The position numbers and the translations under genes are program-made. A stretch of DNA of 64,000 nt. Source: Photobacterium sp. DA100 (GTDB lineage Bacteria > Pseudomonadota > Gammaproteobacteria > Enterobacterales > Vibrionaceae). The notes under the pieces were generated by a model, which ran no database searches, was not told where the DNA came from, and worked only from the letters and a program-made list of their open reading frames with translations. Location of the stretch: positions 806,001-870,000 of the forward strand of contig NZ_CP119423.1 in assembly GCF_029223585.1 (NCBI RefSeq), given 5' to 3'. Positions 28,507 to 38,622 of this stretch are shown here, one piece after another; position 1 is the stretch's first letter; each line of letters opens with the position of its first letter.

Positions 28507-31500
28507 TGTGGTTATCTGATGTATCGGTAAAGCGTCCGGTTGTCGCTATCGTTCTCAGCTTGCTGTTGGTGGTGTTTGGCTTGGTGTCCTTTACCAAGTT
28601 GTCGGTACGGGAAATGCCGGATGTCGAAAATCCGGTTGTCACGGTCTCGACCAGTTACTCTGGGGCTTCGGCCACCATCATGGAAAGCCGAATTACTACC
28701 GTGCTCGAGGATCAGCTGTCGGGGATCAGCGGTATTGAAAGTATCACCTCGACCACCCGCAATGGTTCATCGCGTATTACTGTTGAATTCGAGTTAGGTT
28801 GGGATCTCACCGAAGGCGTTAGTGATGTGCGTGATGCGGTATCGCGAGCCCAGCGTCGCCTGCCGGATGAGGCTGACGACCCTGTGGTGTCGAAAGACAA
28901 CGGCTCGGGCGAGCCTGCGGTGTATGTCAACCTGATCTCTAGCACCATGGACCGTACCCAGCTGACCGACTACGCCGAGCGGGTGCTGATGGACCGATTC
29001 AGCCTGATCAACGGCGTGAGCTCGGTCAACCTCAGCGGCGCGCTATACCGGGTTATGTACGTCAAGCTGATGCCAGAGCAAATGGCAGGCCGAGGTGTCA
29101 CCACCAGTGATATCGTCAGTGCCCTGAAGCTGGAGAACGTCGAATTGCCGGGAGGCGAAGTGCGCAATGACACCACGACGATGTCAGTCCGCACCGCTCG
29201 CCTGTACCAGGACGCATCGGACTTTGAGTACCTGGTGGTTCGTACCACTGCCGATGGCTCGCCGATTTACCTCAAAGATGTGGCCGAGGTTGGCATTGGT
29301 GCCAAGAACGAAAATGCCACCTTCAAAAACAACGGTATATCGAACCTGAGCCTCGGCATGGTGACCATGACCGACGCCAACCCGCTCAATGTGTCCAAGG
29401 CGGTCTACGAAGAAGTGGAGCGGATGCAGCGCTTCTTGCCGGAAGGGACCGAGCTGTATGTCGATTATGACTCGACCGTCTTCATCGACCGTTCGATCCA
29501 GGAAGTCTACAGCACCCTGTTTATTACCGGATTGCTGGTGGTGTTGGTGCTGTATATTTTCATCGGCCAGGCCCGGGCAACCTTGATCCCGGCTATTACG
29601 GTACCGGTCTCTTTGATCTCCGCCTTTATGGTGGCCTATTTCTTGGGCTTCTCGATTAACTTGCTGACATTGATGGCATTGATCCTGGCTATCGGTTTGG
29701 TGGTGGATGATGCCATTGTGGTGGTGGAAAACATCTATCACCATATTGAGCGTGGTGAGCCGCCGCTGTTGGCTGCGTACAAAGGGACCCGCGAGGTCGG
29801 CTTTGCGGTGGTGGCGACCACCGTGGTGCTGGTGATGGTGTTCCTGCCGATCTCCTTTATGGATGGCATGGTCGGCCCGCTGTTTACCGAATTCTCGGTT
29901 CTGCTGGCGATGGCAGTGATTTTCTCGTCGATCGTTGCATTGACCCTGAGTCCGGTATTGGGCAGTAAACTGCTGAAAGCCAATGTGAAGCCGGGCAAGT
30001 TCAACCTGTGGGTTGATCATATGTTCGGCCGCCTGGAGAAGGCATACCGCAAGGTGGTTACCGCTTCTGTCCGGTACCGCTATGCCGCGCCGTTTATCGT
30101 GCTGGCGTTCGTTGGCCTTAGTGTTGTACTGATGAAAACTGTGCCATCTCAGCTGGCGCCGCAGGAAGACCGCGGTGTGATCTTTGCTTTTGTCAAAGGG
30201 GCCGAAGGAACCAGTTACAACCGTATGGTCGGCAATATCGAGGAGGTCGAAGCTCGCCTGTTGCCGATGGTAGGGCAAGGGGTGATCAAATCGGTATCGA
30301 TCCAGACCCCGGCCTTTGGCGGCCGAGCCGGTGACCAGACAGGGTTTGTGATCATGCAGCTGGAGAACTGGGAAGACCGTGATGTATCTGCCACCCGGGC
30401 GTTGGATATAGTGCGTAAATCGCTGCAGGGGATCCCGGATGTCCGCGTATGGCCATTTATGCCGGGCTTTCGCGGCGGCTCCTCGGAGCCCATCCAGTTT
30501 GTGCTAAACGGCGCGGACTATAACGAGCTGTTCCTCTGGGCAAGCAAGCTGAAAGCCATCGCGGAAGATAATCCGATGATGGAAGGGGCGGATCTGGACT
30601 ACGCCGAAACCACCCCTGAGCTGGTGGTCTCGGTCAACCGCCAGCGCGCAGCTGAACTGGGTATCCCGGTCAATGACATTGCCGAGACCTTGGAAATTAT
30701 GCTCGGTGGCCGCAATGAAACGACCTTCATTGACCGTGGCGAAGAGTACGATGTTTACCTGCGCGGTGATGAAAACAGCTTCAATAACGCCTCGGATCTG
30801 AGCCAGATCTACGTGCGTACCCGCAGCGGCCAGCTGATCACCCTGGAATCACTGGCGGAAGTGGAAGAAGTGGCTTCGGCGCAGCGTCTGAGCCATAACC
30901 AGAAGCAGAAGTCGATCACCTTGAAAGCCAACTTGGTACCGGGCTATACCCTGGGCCAGGCTCTAGATTTTCTGGACGAGCAAGCCTTGTCGATGCTGCC
31001 GAGTGATATCGTGATCGATTACGCCGGTGAGTCGAAAGACTTCCGCGAAAACCAGAGCAGTATCCTGATGGTGTTTGGCCTGGCCCTGCTGGTAGCCTAC
31101 CTGGTGCTTGCCGCGCAGTTCGAAAGTTTTATCAACCCGATGGTGGTGATGCTGACCGTGCCGATGGGGATCTTCGGTGGCCTGGCCGGTCTGCTTATCA
31201 TGGATCAGAGCCTCAACATATTCAGCCAGATCGGGATGATCATGCTTATCGGTATGGTAACCAAGAACGGTATTTTGATTGTGGAGTTTGCCAACCAGCT
31301 GCGCGATAAAGGTGTACCCTTTGAGCAGGCCATTATCGATGCTTCCGAGCGTCGCTTGCGGCCTATCTTGATGACAGCCTTTACCACGCTGTTTGGTTCG
31401 GTACCACTGATCTTATCTACCGGAGCCGGCTCGGAAGGCCGGATCTCGGTCGGTGTCGTGGTATTCTTCGGTATGGCATTTGCGACTTTCGTCACCCTGA

Positions 31501-31637
31501 TTGTCATTCCGGCGATGTACCGTTTGATGGCGGCCAATACCAAGTCGCCGGGCTATGTGGCTGAGCAGTTGGATAAGGCGCTAGCCAAGGATGATAGCCT
31601 CAAAGTGGGGCCAACCGGCGAGCCGTTGACCGACTGA
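28506..31637 (+). CDS. RND-family multidrug efflux permease (HAE-1/AcrB type)
   Basis: Protein of 1043 residues, the standard AcrB length. N-terminal helix starts WLSDVSVKRPVVAIVLSLLLV; two periplasmic porter/docking regions flank membrane segments. The proton-relay Asp pair of TM4 is in GLVVDDAIVVVEN near residue 400, and the matching Lys/TM10 segment is MIMLIGMVTKNGILIVEF near 915-930. It extrudes drugs, bile salts, dyes or siderophore-like compounds using the proton gradient. Translationally coupled to the adaptor gene. The particular Vex homologue is not assigned. Confidence 0.95.
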   Translation: MWLSDVSVKRPVVAIVLSLLLVVFGLVSFTKLSVREMPDVENPVVTVSTSYSGASATIMESRITTVLEDQLSGISGIESITSTTRNGSSRITVEFELGWDLTEGVSDVRDAVSRAQRRLPDEADDPVVSKDNGSGEPAVYVNLISSTMDRTQLTDYAERVLMDRFSLINGVSSVNLSGALYRVMYVKLMPEQMAGRGVTTSDIVSALKLENVELPGGEVRNDTTTMSVRTARLYQDASDFEYLVVRTTADGSPIYLKDVAEVGIGAKNENATFKNNGISNLSLGMVTMTDANPLNVSKAVYEEVERMQRFLPEGTELYVDYDSTVFIDRSIQEVYSTLFITGLLVVLVLYIFIGQARATLIPAITVPVSLISAFMVAYFLGFSINLLTLMALILAIGLVVDDAIVVVENIYHHIERGEPPLLAAYKGTREVGFAVVATTVVLVMVFLPISFMDGMVGPLFTEFSVLLAMAVIFSSIVALTLSPVLGSKLLKANVKPGKFNLWVDHMFGRLEKAYRKVVTASVRYRYAAPFIVLAFVGLSVVLMKTVPSQLAPQEDRGVIFAFVKGAEGTSYNRMVGNIEEVEARLLPMVGQGVIKSVSIQTPAFGGRAGDQTGFVIMQLENWEDRDVSATRALDIVRKSLQGIPDVRVWPFMPGFRGGSSEPIQFVLNGADYNELFLWASKLKAIAEDNPMMEGADLDYAETTPELVVSVNRQRAAELGIPVNDIAETLEIMLGGRNETTFIDRGEEYDVYLRGDENSFNNASDLSQIYVRTRSGQLITLESLAEVEEVASAQRLSHNQKQKSITLKANLVPGYTLGQALDFLDEQALSMLPSDIVIDYAGESKDFRENQSSILMVFGLALLVAYLVLAAQFESFINPMVVMLTVPMGIFGGLAGLLIMDQSLNIFSQIGMIMLIGMVTKNGILIVEFANQLRDKGVPFEQAIIDASERRLRPILMTAFTTLFGSVPLILSTGAGSEGRISVGVVVFFGMAFATFVTLIVIPAMYRLMAANTKSPGYVAEQLDKALAKDDSLKVGPTGEPLTD

Positions 31638-31651
31638 GCATAATCGCCAAT

Positions 31652-31685
31652 GATAAAAATGCCACCGCAAGGTGGCATTTTTATC
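31652..31685 (+). terminator. Rho-independent terminator after RND operon
   Basis: Hairpin GATAAAAATGCCACC GCAA GGTGGCATTTTTATC; A and T flanks fit the plus-strand operon end. Confidence 0.9.
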
Positions 31686-31806
31686 TCTGTGAGAGGGCGG
31701 GTAAGCAAGTTTTCTTTCCCATGGTGCTGGGCTGTTGCTAGAATACCCGGCCATAATTACGACTAACCTTGATCGCGTTGTGAAACGCACAATATAGAAG
31801 AAAACT

Positions 31807-32949
31807 ATGTCTCAAAATCAGCCTACCAAGGGTGCTGCAAACGGCGTTCAGAGCCAGGCAGTACGACTTAACAAATTTATTAGTGATACAGGCTATTGCT
31901 CACGCCGTGAGGCGGACAAGCTTATTGATCAAGGAAGGGTGACCATCAATGGTCAGCAGCCCGAGATGGGCGTCAAAGTCATGCCAGGCGATGAAGTGCT
32001 GGTCGATGATAAGCCGCTTCGTGCCAAAGAGCAGCCGATTTATATCGCGCTGAACAAGCCGGCCGGTATTACCTGTACTACCGAGCGCCATGTCAAAGAC
32101 AACATTGTTGATTTCATTGGCCACCGTAAGCGTATTTTCCCGATTGGCCGCTTGGATAAGCCTTCTGATGGTTTGATTTTCCTGACCAACGATGGCGATA
32201 TCGTCAACAAGATCCTGCGAGCCGGTAACTCGCACGAGAAAGAGTATGTGGTACGGGTCGACAAGCCAATTACCCAGGAGTTTATCGACAAGATGGCGTC
32301 AGGGGTTGAGATCCTTGATACCGTGACTTTGCCTTGTAAGGTGACCAAGGAAACCAATTATTCGTTCCGTATCGTGTTGACCCAAGGTCTGAACCGCCAG
32401 ATCCGCCGGATGTGTGAAGCACTGGGCTACGATGTCTTCAAACTGCGCCGGGTTCGCATCATGAACATCAGCATTGATGGTTTGCCAAACGGCAAATGGC
32501 GTTACCTGACCGAGGCCGAAATTGCCGAGATCCATAGCCTGATTGCTGACTCGAGCAAAACCGAAGAAGCCTCCAAGGTTGACGGTGAAGGCAAGAGCAT
32601 CAAGAAAGCAACGGATGCCAAACTGTTTGATAGCCGCCTGCAAGCCAAGCAAGATGGCGACGGCAAGATCAAGTACAAGACCTACAAAGGCAAGGGCGAA
32701 CCGAACCGCCGCCGTGGTGGCGAGCGCAGTGAGCGTGATGACCGCGCCACGCACGGTAGAGGGCAAGGTCGCGGCCAAGGTCGTGGTCAGGGGCAAGGAC
32801 AGGGCCGTCAGGACGAGCGCAGAACTCCGCGTCCGGGCCGCGGCGTCCAGCCGGGTCACCGTCGCAATCAGCGTGATGAAGAAGCGCCGCGCTCACGCAG
32901 TGGCGGTTCAAGCCGGATCCAGAAGTGGAAATCGCCAAAATCTGAATAA
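31807..32949 (+). CDS. rluF: 23S rRNA pseudouridine(2604) synthase, RluF type, with basic RG/Q tail
   Basis: Protein of 380 residues. An S4 RNA-binding domain (residues 18-75: [21 protein letters not shown]) precedes the RluB/E/F catalytic core; catalytic D117 lies in [13 protein letters not shown] and the [15 protein letters not shown] motif at about residues 195-210. RluF modifies U2604, and U2605 weakly, of 23S rRNA. The C-terminal 140 residues are Arg/Gly/Gln-rich and contain [16 protein letters not shown], longer than E. coli RluF (290 residues). Such tails probably bind RNA and are variable between Vibrionaceae. Between two terminators, so a single gene. Confidence 0.93.
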   Translation: MSQNQPTKGAANGVQSQAVRLNKFISDTGYCSRREADKLIDQGRVTINGQQPEMGVKVMPGDEVLVDDKPLRAKEQPIYIALNKPAGITCTTERHVKDNIVDFIGHRKRIFPIGRLDKPSDGLIFLTNDGDIVNKILRAGNSHEKEYVVRVDKPITQEFIDKMASGVEILDTVTLPCKVTKETNYSFRIVLTQGLNRQIRRMCEALGYDVFKLRRVRIMNISIDGLPNGKWRYLTEAEIAEIHSLIADSSKTEEASKVDGEGKSIKKATDAKLFDSRLQAKQDGDGKIKYKTYKGKGEPNRRRGGERSERDDRATHGRGQGRGQGRGQGQGQGRQDERRTPRPGRGVQPGHRRNQRDEEAPRSRSGGSSRIQKWKSPKSE

Positions 32950-32964
32950 ATCGGTGGGATTTGG

Positions 32965-32995
32965 AAAAAGCGGGCATAGATTGCCCGCTTTTTTG
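32965..32995 (+). terminator. Rho-independent terminator after rluF
   Basis: Stem AAGCGGGCA / TGCCCGCTT with T run; A run upstream. Confidence 0.9.
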
Positions 32996-33177
32996 TCTCT
33001 GCTCTGTGGCTAAAATTTCTGTCATATTCGCTCTTGCAATCCCGTCAGCGAATTTGCACTATTGTACTCATTGACGAAAACACCCAATCACCGAATTATC
33101 ACTTGGCCGGCCTTGCCGACAATGTTGGTTATACGCCCCTAGCGGCGATAAAGCGGTACGAATTCACAGAGGAAGTA

Positions 33178-34263
33178 ATGGCAGGCAATACTATTGGACA
33201 ACAATTTCGCGTCACCACCTTTGGTGAGAGTCATGGTCTGGCACTGGGCTGTATTATTGATGGTTGCCCACCGGGGCTGGCGCTGACTGAAGCAGATATG
33301 CAACACGATCTGGACCGACGCCGTCCGGGGACCTCGAAGTACACTACTCAGCGTCGCGAGCCGGATGAAGTCAAAATCCTTTCTGGTGTGTTTGAAGGCC
33401 AGACGACCGGTACCTCAATCGGCTTGTTGATTGAAAATACCGACCAGCGCTCGAAAGATTATTCGAATATCAAAGATCTGTTCCGCCCGGGCCATGCCGA
33501 TTACACCTACCACCAGAAATACGGGATCCGTGATTACCGCGGCGGTGGCCGCTCTTCTGCCCGCGAAACCGCAATGCGCGTAGCCGCCGGTGCCGTGGCC
33601 AAGAAGTACCTCAAGCAGGTACACGGGATTGAAGTGCGTGCGTACCTATCGCAGATGGGCGATGTCAAAATCGACAAGGTAGACTGGGAGCAGATCGAGC
33701 AAAATGCTTTCTTCTGCCCGGATCTCGATAAAGTGGAAGCTTTCGATGAGCTGATCCGCAAGCTGAAGAAAGAAGGCGACTCAATCGGTGCCAAGCTGAC
33801 GGTTGTCGCCAACAACGTGCCTGTCGGCCTGGGTGAGCCGGTATTCGACCGTCTTGATGCGGACATTGCCCACTCGCTGATGAGCATCAATGCGGTGAAA
33901 GGGGTGGAAATTGGCGACGGTTTCGATGTGGTTGAGCAGCGCGGCAGCGAGCACCGCGATGCCATGACGCCGGAAGGCTTCAAGTCAAACCACGCCGGTG
34001 GCATCTTGGGTGGTATTTCCTCTGGCCAGGATATCGTGGCGCACATTGCGCTCAAGCCAACCTCGAGCATTACCGTACCGGGGGAGACGATCACGAGGCA
34101 GGGCGAAACCGCCGAAGTGATCACCAAGGGGCGCCATGATCCGTGCGTGGGTATCCGTGCGGTGCCGATTGCCGAGGCGATGATGGCAATAACGCTGATG
34201 GACCACCTGTTGCGTCATCGTGGCCAGAATGCCGATGTGCATACCGAGACCCCAAAGATTTAA
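33178..34263 (+). CDS. aroC: Chorismate synthase
   Basis: Protein of 361 residues from ATG 33178 ([16 protein letters not shown]), which has AGAGGA upstream; the open frame extends 48 codons further without a site. Signatures: [48 protein letters not shown] and [14 protein letters not shown]. It converts EPSP to chorismate with reduced FMN as cofactor, in the last shared step of aromatic amino-acid synthesis. In E. coli aroC follows prmB; here prmB lies 15 kb away at 49244, with a fatty-acid block and other genes between. Confidence 0.98.
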   Translation: MAGNTIGQQFRVTTFGESHGLALGCIIDGCPPGLALTEADMQHDLDRRRPGTSKYTTQRREPDEVKILSGVFEGQTTGTSIGLLIENTDQRSKDYSNIKDLFRPGHADYTYHQKYGIRDYRGGGRSSARETAMRVAAGAVAKKYLKQVHGIEVRAYLSQMGDVKIDKVDWEQIEQNAFFCPDLDKVEAFDELIRKLKKEGDSIGAKLTVVANNVPVGLGEPVFDRLDADIAHSLMSINAVKGVEIGDGFDVVEQRGSEHRDAMTPEGFKSNHAGGILGGISSGQDIVAHIALKPTSSITVPGETITRQGETAEVITKGRHDPCVGIRAVPIAEAMMAITLMDHLLRHRGQNADVHTETPKI

Positions 34264-34287
34264 TTGTGCTCAGTCTTGCCTAGATGC

Positions 34288-34319
34288 AAAAAAGCGAGGA
34301 CATGTCCTCGCTTTTTTGT
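34288..34319 (+). terminator. Rho-independent terminator after aroC
   Basis: Symmetric hairpin AAAAAAGCGAGGACATGTCCTCGCTTTTTT; also suits the convergent gene at 34352. Confidence 0.92.
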
Positions 34320-34351
34320 GTTCCGTTCGTTCCGTTTTTTACTTTGTATGA

Positions 34352-34999
34352 TTAACTTTCAGGTGCTTCTCGGTTCTCCTTAACAGTTTCTAGTTCGTCA
34401 AGACTAAAGACTGGCAAACTCCAACCAAACTGTACCGCGGCAATTCGAATGCAGAAACCCACCACTAACGTACTGACAGTGACAATGGTTTCTTCTACGC
34501 CCAAGTAGAGCAAGCCGAAGTACATCCCACCCGCGATGAAGGCAACTGATGCATAAAATTCTTTTTGCAGCACCAGTGGCGGGCGGCGGCAGATTAAATC
34601 TCTCAGCAGGCCACCAAATACACCCGTGACGACTGCGGCAACCAGACAGATCAATGGCGATAGGCCCATGTCCATTGCCACGCGGCAGCCGATAATGCTA
34701 AAGACAATCAACCCCAGCGAGTCCAGCAAGACAAACACTTTATGGAAGCGAACCACTTGCGGTGCCACCATGGTGGTGAAGAGTCCAGCCAGGCAGGTGA
34801 TCACCAAGTATTGCGGGTTAGCAACCCAACCCAGTGGGTAGTGACCCAGCAAAACATCACGGACGGTACCGCCACCAATTGCCGTGGCACTGGCCACGAG
34901 CATGACACCAAACCAGTCCATATGACGTTTTCCAGCAGCCAAAGCCCCAGTCATAGCTTCAGCAGTGATCCCGATGATGTAGAGAGTTGTTAATAGCAT
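34352..34999 (-). CDS. TRIC/UPF0126-family membrane protein (YadS-like)
   Basis: Protein of 215 residues with seven hydrophobic helices in two repeats. Each repeat carries a Gly-rich motif, ATAIGGGTVRDVLLG in the first and TGVFGGLLRDLICRRPP in the second, typical of prokaryotic TRIC channels and the UPF0126 group. These are cation channels or carriers of uncertain physiological role. No clear ribosome site precedes ATG 34999. Confidence 0.85.
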   Translation of the reverse strand: MLLTTLYIIGITAEAMTGALAAGKRHMDWFGVMLVASATAIGGGTVRDVLLGHYPLGWVANPQYLVITCLAGLFTTMVAPQVVRFHKVFVLLDSLGLIVFSIIGCRVAMDMGLSPLICLVAAVVTGVFGGLLRDLICRRPPLVLQKEFYASVAFIAGGMYFGLLYLGVEETIVTVSTLVVGFCIRIAAVQFGWSLPVFSLDELETVKENREAPES

Positions 35000-35109
35000 G
35001 ATTTTATTAGATGTAAATAAGGATGCCCGAAAGAGACAGCGATTTTATGCCCCGTTTTTGCTGGCGTCGAATGAAATGATTTTTCTTATGGATGAATTCA
35101 GTTCATGCA

Positions 35110-35285
35110 TGAAAAGCTGGAAGAGAAGATCCTGGTTCCTAGATCCTAGGAGAAGCGGGAAGAGCAAGAAGAGCGGGGGAAAGCGAGCCTGGTTCCCAGT
35201 TCCTAGGAGAAGCAGGAAGAACAAAAAGAGCGGAAGGGCAGTAGAAGCGATCCTAGCTCCTAGGGAAAAGCCGGCCTTGAGTACT
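35110..35285. repeat. Purine-rich imperfect tandem repeat with TCCTAG blocks
   Basis: Two copies with a 57-bp period (35131 and 35188) share CCTGGTTCC, AGATCCTAGGAGAAGC and a long AAGA/GGA purine stretch; a third partial copy (GATCCTAGCTCCTAGGG) is near 35250. A 101-codon frame runs through it (34998-35303) but has Arg/Lys/Ser-rich repetitive content and no ribosome site, so I regard it as non-coding. The short palindrome CCTAGG recurs. Confidence 0.75.
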
Positions 35286-35337
35286 CGGAAAAGCGGGTTC
35301 TAGTTTTTGGAAGTGAATTAGCATGATTAGAAGGGGG

Positions 35338-35367
35338 GATAAAAAAGAGTGCCACATAGGCACTCTT
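35338..35367 (-). terminator. Rho-independent terminator of fadL (35398)
   Basis: Minus-strand stem AAGAGTGCC / GGCACTCTT followed by a T run. Confidence 0.85.
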
Positions 35368-35397
35368 GATGAGTTCATTAGCCTTTAGCCTTTAGCC

Positions 35398-36693
35398 TCA
35401 GAACTTGTAGTTGGCCTGAACACCGACTAGCCATACGTTGCCGGTGGTTTCGCCTGAGAAGCTTGCGATTGGCATGCCATCAACATCCAGACTCTCGTTC
35501 ATCGAGGCGTCTTTGGCAAAAATGTAAGTAAAGCCGGCATCAAAGCTCAATGCGTCAGACCACTGGTAACCCGCACCCAGGCTCAGCCATAGGCGGTCAG
35601 TTTCCGGTATGGTCTGGGTACGGTGTTCACTGCTTACTGCTGAGGTATCGTAAGCCACACCGGTACGTACAGCCAGTTTGCTGGTGTACTGGTACGTTGC
35701 ACCCAAGGCAAAACGGTAGTTGTCTTCCCAATTCTCCTCTTTGATAAGATCGGGTGTTGGTTTATATGACGGGATGTTTGCTTCAAGCTTGTCGAAGCTG
35801 CTCCAGTCGGTCCAGTTGAAGCTGGCATGCATCGCTAGTTTGTCGGTTAGCTGGTGGAAGCTGGCAATCTCTGCGGTGGCTGGCAGGGTTAGTGCCATGC
35901 TGCCAGAATGAACACCGCCATACAGCAGGCCTGAAGCTTCACCTTTCAGCTTCAGGTCGACAGCAGAGCGGTAGTTGACGCCAATGCGATGATTTTCATT
36001 GATCTGCCAAGCACCACCTAGCTGCCAACCCCAGGCAGAGTCGTCGCCTTCCATGTATTTCAGGTCTGCACCCTGAGCTGCACCGAGAAGGTCATCAACC
36101 TCGTCTATGCCTGTTTGCGGTAGGTTGTTCGGAATCGACGCACCGAAGTGGCCTTCACCCATCACATAGCGCACACCCGCACCAATGCTGAACTGGTCGT
36201 TGATCTTATAGGCCACGTTCGGGTTGACTTCCACTGACATGATATTGGCTTGGTTACCGAAAATAGTCCCTAGGAAATCACCACCCAGTTCGGTTTCCAT
36301 GCCGTAGTTGGTTGCTATTGCAAGGCCGACCGCCCACTGTTCATTTACTCGGTGTGAGATATAGAAGTTCGGGATCACTGCCGAATGGGCAATATCACTG
36401 GCTTTGGTGGTTGCTACTTTTTGGCCCAGCAGGCTTACATCACCTTTAACATCGATGTTCGGATCAACATAGATAGCACCGACAGAAACTTGGGTTCCTT
36501 CCAGGTAGGTCATCATGGCCGGGTTACGGAACTGGGTGCTGGCATTGTCTGCCATCGCGGCTTCACCGGCAAACGCGCGGCCAAGGCCGGTTGCAGAATA
36601 TTCGGCAAGCTGGAAGCCTGCTGCCATCGTGCTGGTGCTAAAGCCCAGTGTTAACGCTGCTGCAAGCGAAAGAGTAATTTTGTTTTTGTTCAT
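35398..36693 (-). CDS. fadL: FadL-family outer-membrane long-chain fatty acid transporter (copy A)
   Basis: Protein of 431 residues from ATG 36693 with a signal peptide (MNKNKITLSLAAALTLGF..., cleaved after MAA). The mature N-terminus GFQLAEYSATGLGRAFAGEAA and the NPAMM segment form the hatch region of FadL, and the C-terminus ends in the aromatic NYKF of a beta-barrel. It takes up long-chain fatty acids or other hydrophobic compounds. A FadR-like site lies upstream (36847-36863). Clearly paralogous to 37049-38314; both are transcribed in the same direction but separately terminated. Confidence 0.93.
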   Translation of the reverse strand: MNKNKITLSLAAALTLGFSTSTMAAGFQLAEYSATGLGRAFAGEAAMADNASTQFRNPAMMTYLEGTQVSVGAIYVDPNIDVKGDVSLLGQKVATTKASDIAHSAVIPNFYISHRVNEQWAVGLAIATNYGMETELGGDFLGTIFGNQANIMSVEVNPNVAYKINDQFSIGAGVRYVMGEGHFGASIPNNLPQTGIDEVDDLLGAAQGADLKYMEGDDSAWGWQLGGAWQINENHRIGVNYRSAVDLKLKGEASGLLYGGVHSGSMALTLPATAEIASFHQLTDKLAMHASFNWTDWSSFDKLEANIPSYKPTPDLIKEENWEDNYRFALGATYQYTSKLAVRTGVAYDTSAVSSEHRTQTIPETDRLWLSLGAGYQWSDALSFDAGFTYIFAKDASMNESLDVDGMPIASFSGETTGNVWLVGVQANYKF

Positions 36694-36846
36694 CAGTCTA
36701 ATATGTTCGCTGAAATTCAATGCTGCGAATCATACGCCTTAGAGTAAAAGCTTTAAGTTTTTCTTGTGTTCAAATACTCAATAGGATGAAAGTGTCGAGT
36801 ATTTTCGTATTGTTGGTGTTTTATCTGGTAGTCCTTGTCCAATAAA

Positions 36847-36863
36847 TTCTGGTCGGATGAGTT
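36847..36863. promoter_or_regulatory. FadR-like operator upstream of fadL copy A
   Basis: TTCTGGTCGGATGAGTT shares CTGGTC-N-GA and the terminal GTT with the E. coli FadR consensus AGCTGGTCCGACCTGTT. It lies about 155 bp before the start codon. Weakest of the three FadR candidates. Confidence 0.35.
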
Positions 36864-36993
36864 TTCAGCGTACATATGTATCTAAATAGCCGCATTTCAG
36901 CGACGGGGTGTTCACTCAAATTAGCAACGTTTTTGAGGTTGTAGGTAATAGCAGGAAATAGTGGATTTAAGAACAGTGGGTTAGGGAGGGTGT

Positions 36994-37020
36994 AAAAAAG
37001 GAGCCATCAGGCTCCTTTTG
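36994..37020 (-). terminator. Rho-independent terminator of fadL (37049)
   Basis: Hairpin AAAAAAGGAGCC ATCA GGCTCCTTTTG; the plus-strand A run gives the U run on the minus strand. Confidence 0.85.
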
Positions 37021-37048
37021 TTAAATCATAGAACTGATGTTCGCTGAC

Positions 37049-38314
37049 TTAGAACGAACGGCTGTACTGGATACCGTATAGCCATGCATCAGCACGGGTA
37101 GTAGCTGTAATTAAACCACCGCCTTCAGTAACTTTGACATCTTCACCCATTAGGTAAGTGACACCGACATCAAGGTTAGATTTACTGTCGATGTGGTAGG
37201 TGAAACCACCTGAGAACCAGTTACGGTCTGAATCAGGTACCGAGATCGATGTGATCTTGTCTTGGGCGCTGGTATCGTGCATGTAACCGGCGCGTAGGGT
37301 CCAGTCGTTGTTTAGGTAGTAGGTACCACCGATGGCGTAGTGCCAGCCGTCTTGCCACTCATAAGTGTTAATTGGTGTACCAGCATCAGTTTTAAGCTCA
37401 TCAAAAGCACTCCAACCGATCCACTGAATGCTGTAGTGAACCGCAAACTGCTGGTTTAAACGGTGGTAACCAGAGAACTCGGCCATATCAGGCAGTGGCA
37501 TCTCTAGTTTTTCATTACTGATATTTCCACCTTCTAACAGATGATACATGTCCCCATCTACTTTTAGAGTCGGGCTGTAGCGGTAAGATAGGCCGAAACG
37601 ATTGTTTTCGTCCAGTTCGTAAACAGCACCAAGATTGAAGCCATAACCAACGCCATCGGCATCAATGTTAACAATATCAGAGTTGCTTGGATCTGGAGAC
37701 ATGCCGCGACCACGAACAAGTTTACCTTCACCGTAGATGATATCGAGACCAGCCCCTAGACTCCACTGGGAGTTAATACGGTATGCTGCACTCAGACCAA
37801 AGTTGATGCTTTTAACATCGGTAATGCCACCGAATAAGTCTGGACCAATTGTTACACCATTTGGCAACTGTTGGTTGAACTGCTGACCATAGCCATCAGG
37901 GAATTCAGTTTTGGTTCCGAAGTTTGAATAGATTGAGCCACCAACAGTCCACTGATCATTAATCGGGTGGATGTAGTAGATGTTTGGCACGATACTAGCG
38001 TCACCAATTGATGCATCACTAAGTGGAAAACTGCCAACATCCGGTACATTCACTGATGTATTTTTAACGTTAATATCAGTGTCGATAACATTGATACCCA
38101 AAGAAATAGCTGGCGCATCAAATAACGCCATTGCCGCTGCGTTGCGGGACATTACGGATGCGTTATCGGCGATTACTGCATCACCGGCGAATGCACGGCC
38201 AAGGCCTGTTGCGGATTGAGAGTTAAGCTGGAAGCCAGCCGCCATTGCTTGCTGAGAAGCCATCGTGATTGCAACAGCAACCAGAGACTTTGTAAACAGA
38301 CGCTTCTTGTTCAT
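37049..38314 (-). CDS. fadL: FadL-family outer-membrane long-chain fatty acid transporter (copy B)
   Basis: Protein of 421 residues from ATG 38314, with signal peptide ending QQAMAA. The FadL hatch is visible in GFQLNSQSATGLGRAFAGDAV, then DNASVMSRNAAAM; the C-terminus is YSRSF. The closest homologous functions are outer-membrane passage of long-chain fatty acids. It differs from copy A mainly in loops, so the two may have different substrate preferences. A good FadR-like site is 90 bp upstream (38403-38419). The frame extends upstream of the signal peptide without plausible starts. Confidence 0.93.
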   Translation of the reverse strand: MNKKRLFTKSLVAVAITMASQQAMAAGFQLNSQSATGLGRAFAGDAVIADNASVMSRNAAAMALFDAPAISLGINVIDTDINVKNTSVNVPDVGSFPLSDASIGDASIVPNIYYIHPINDQWTVGGSIYSNFGTKTEFPDGYGQQFNQQLPNGVTIGPDLFGGITDVKSINFGLSAAYRINSQWSLGAGLDIIYGEGKLVRGRGMSPDPSNSDIVNIDADGVGYGFNLGAVYELDENNRFGLSYRYSPTLKVDGDMYHLLEGGNISNEKLEMPLPDMAEFSGYHRLNQQFAVHYSIQWIGWSAFDELKTDAGTPINTYEWQDGWHYAIGGTYYLNNDWTLRAGYMHDTSAQDKITSISVPDSDRNWFSGGFTYHIDSKSNLDVGVTYLMGEDVKVTEGGGLITATTRADAWLYGIQYSRSF

Positions 38315-38402
38315 ATTTATAGTTATTCCTAATTTTTTATATAACTTTTTTATCTGCCTCTTTGTGCAGATTGCGCAAGATTGTATGGGGGGTTGGGTTT
38401 TG

Positions 38403-38419
38403 ATCAAATCAGACCAGTT
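38403..38419. promoter_or_regulatory. FadR-like operator upstream of fadL copy B
   Basis: On the minus strand AACTGGTCTGATTTGAT matches the FadR consensus AGCTGGTCCGACCTGTT in the TGGTC-N-GA core. The location before a fadL start is right for fatty-acid control. Confidence 0.55.
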
Positions 38420-38554
38420 AGCAACCCATTGATTGTTAGTGCTTGGTTAACAATCAGCTAACGAGTGTATGGTAAAACTGACAGGGAAAGGGAGCAAAAA
38501 AGTTAAAATATGCAACGGAGCTAACATTTTACAATCGGCATGCTTATGCCAAAT

Positions 38555-38596
38555 AAAAAACCATAAAAGCATGGGGTTGCTTTATGCTTTTATGGC
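38555..38596 (-). terminator. Rho-independent terminator after the anti-sigma gene
   Basis: Perfect 12-bp inverted repeat CCATAAAAGCAT / ATGCTTTTATGG, followed on the minus strand by TTTTTTATT. Confidence 0.85.
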
Positions 38597-38622
38597 TTTG
38601 AATTGTAAAGTGTAAGGAGATG

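Noticed and set aside
33034..33177. N-terminal extension of aroC
   Set aside because: The frame is open upstream, but the ribosome site and family alignment both fix the start at 33178.
34998..35303. 101-codon frame with Lys/Arg/Ser-rich content
   Set aside because: No ribosome site; content follows the purine-rich repeat and its translation is low-complexity.
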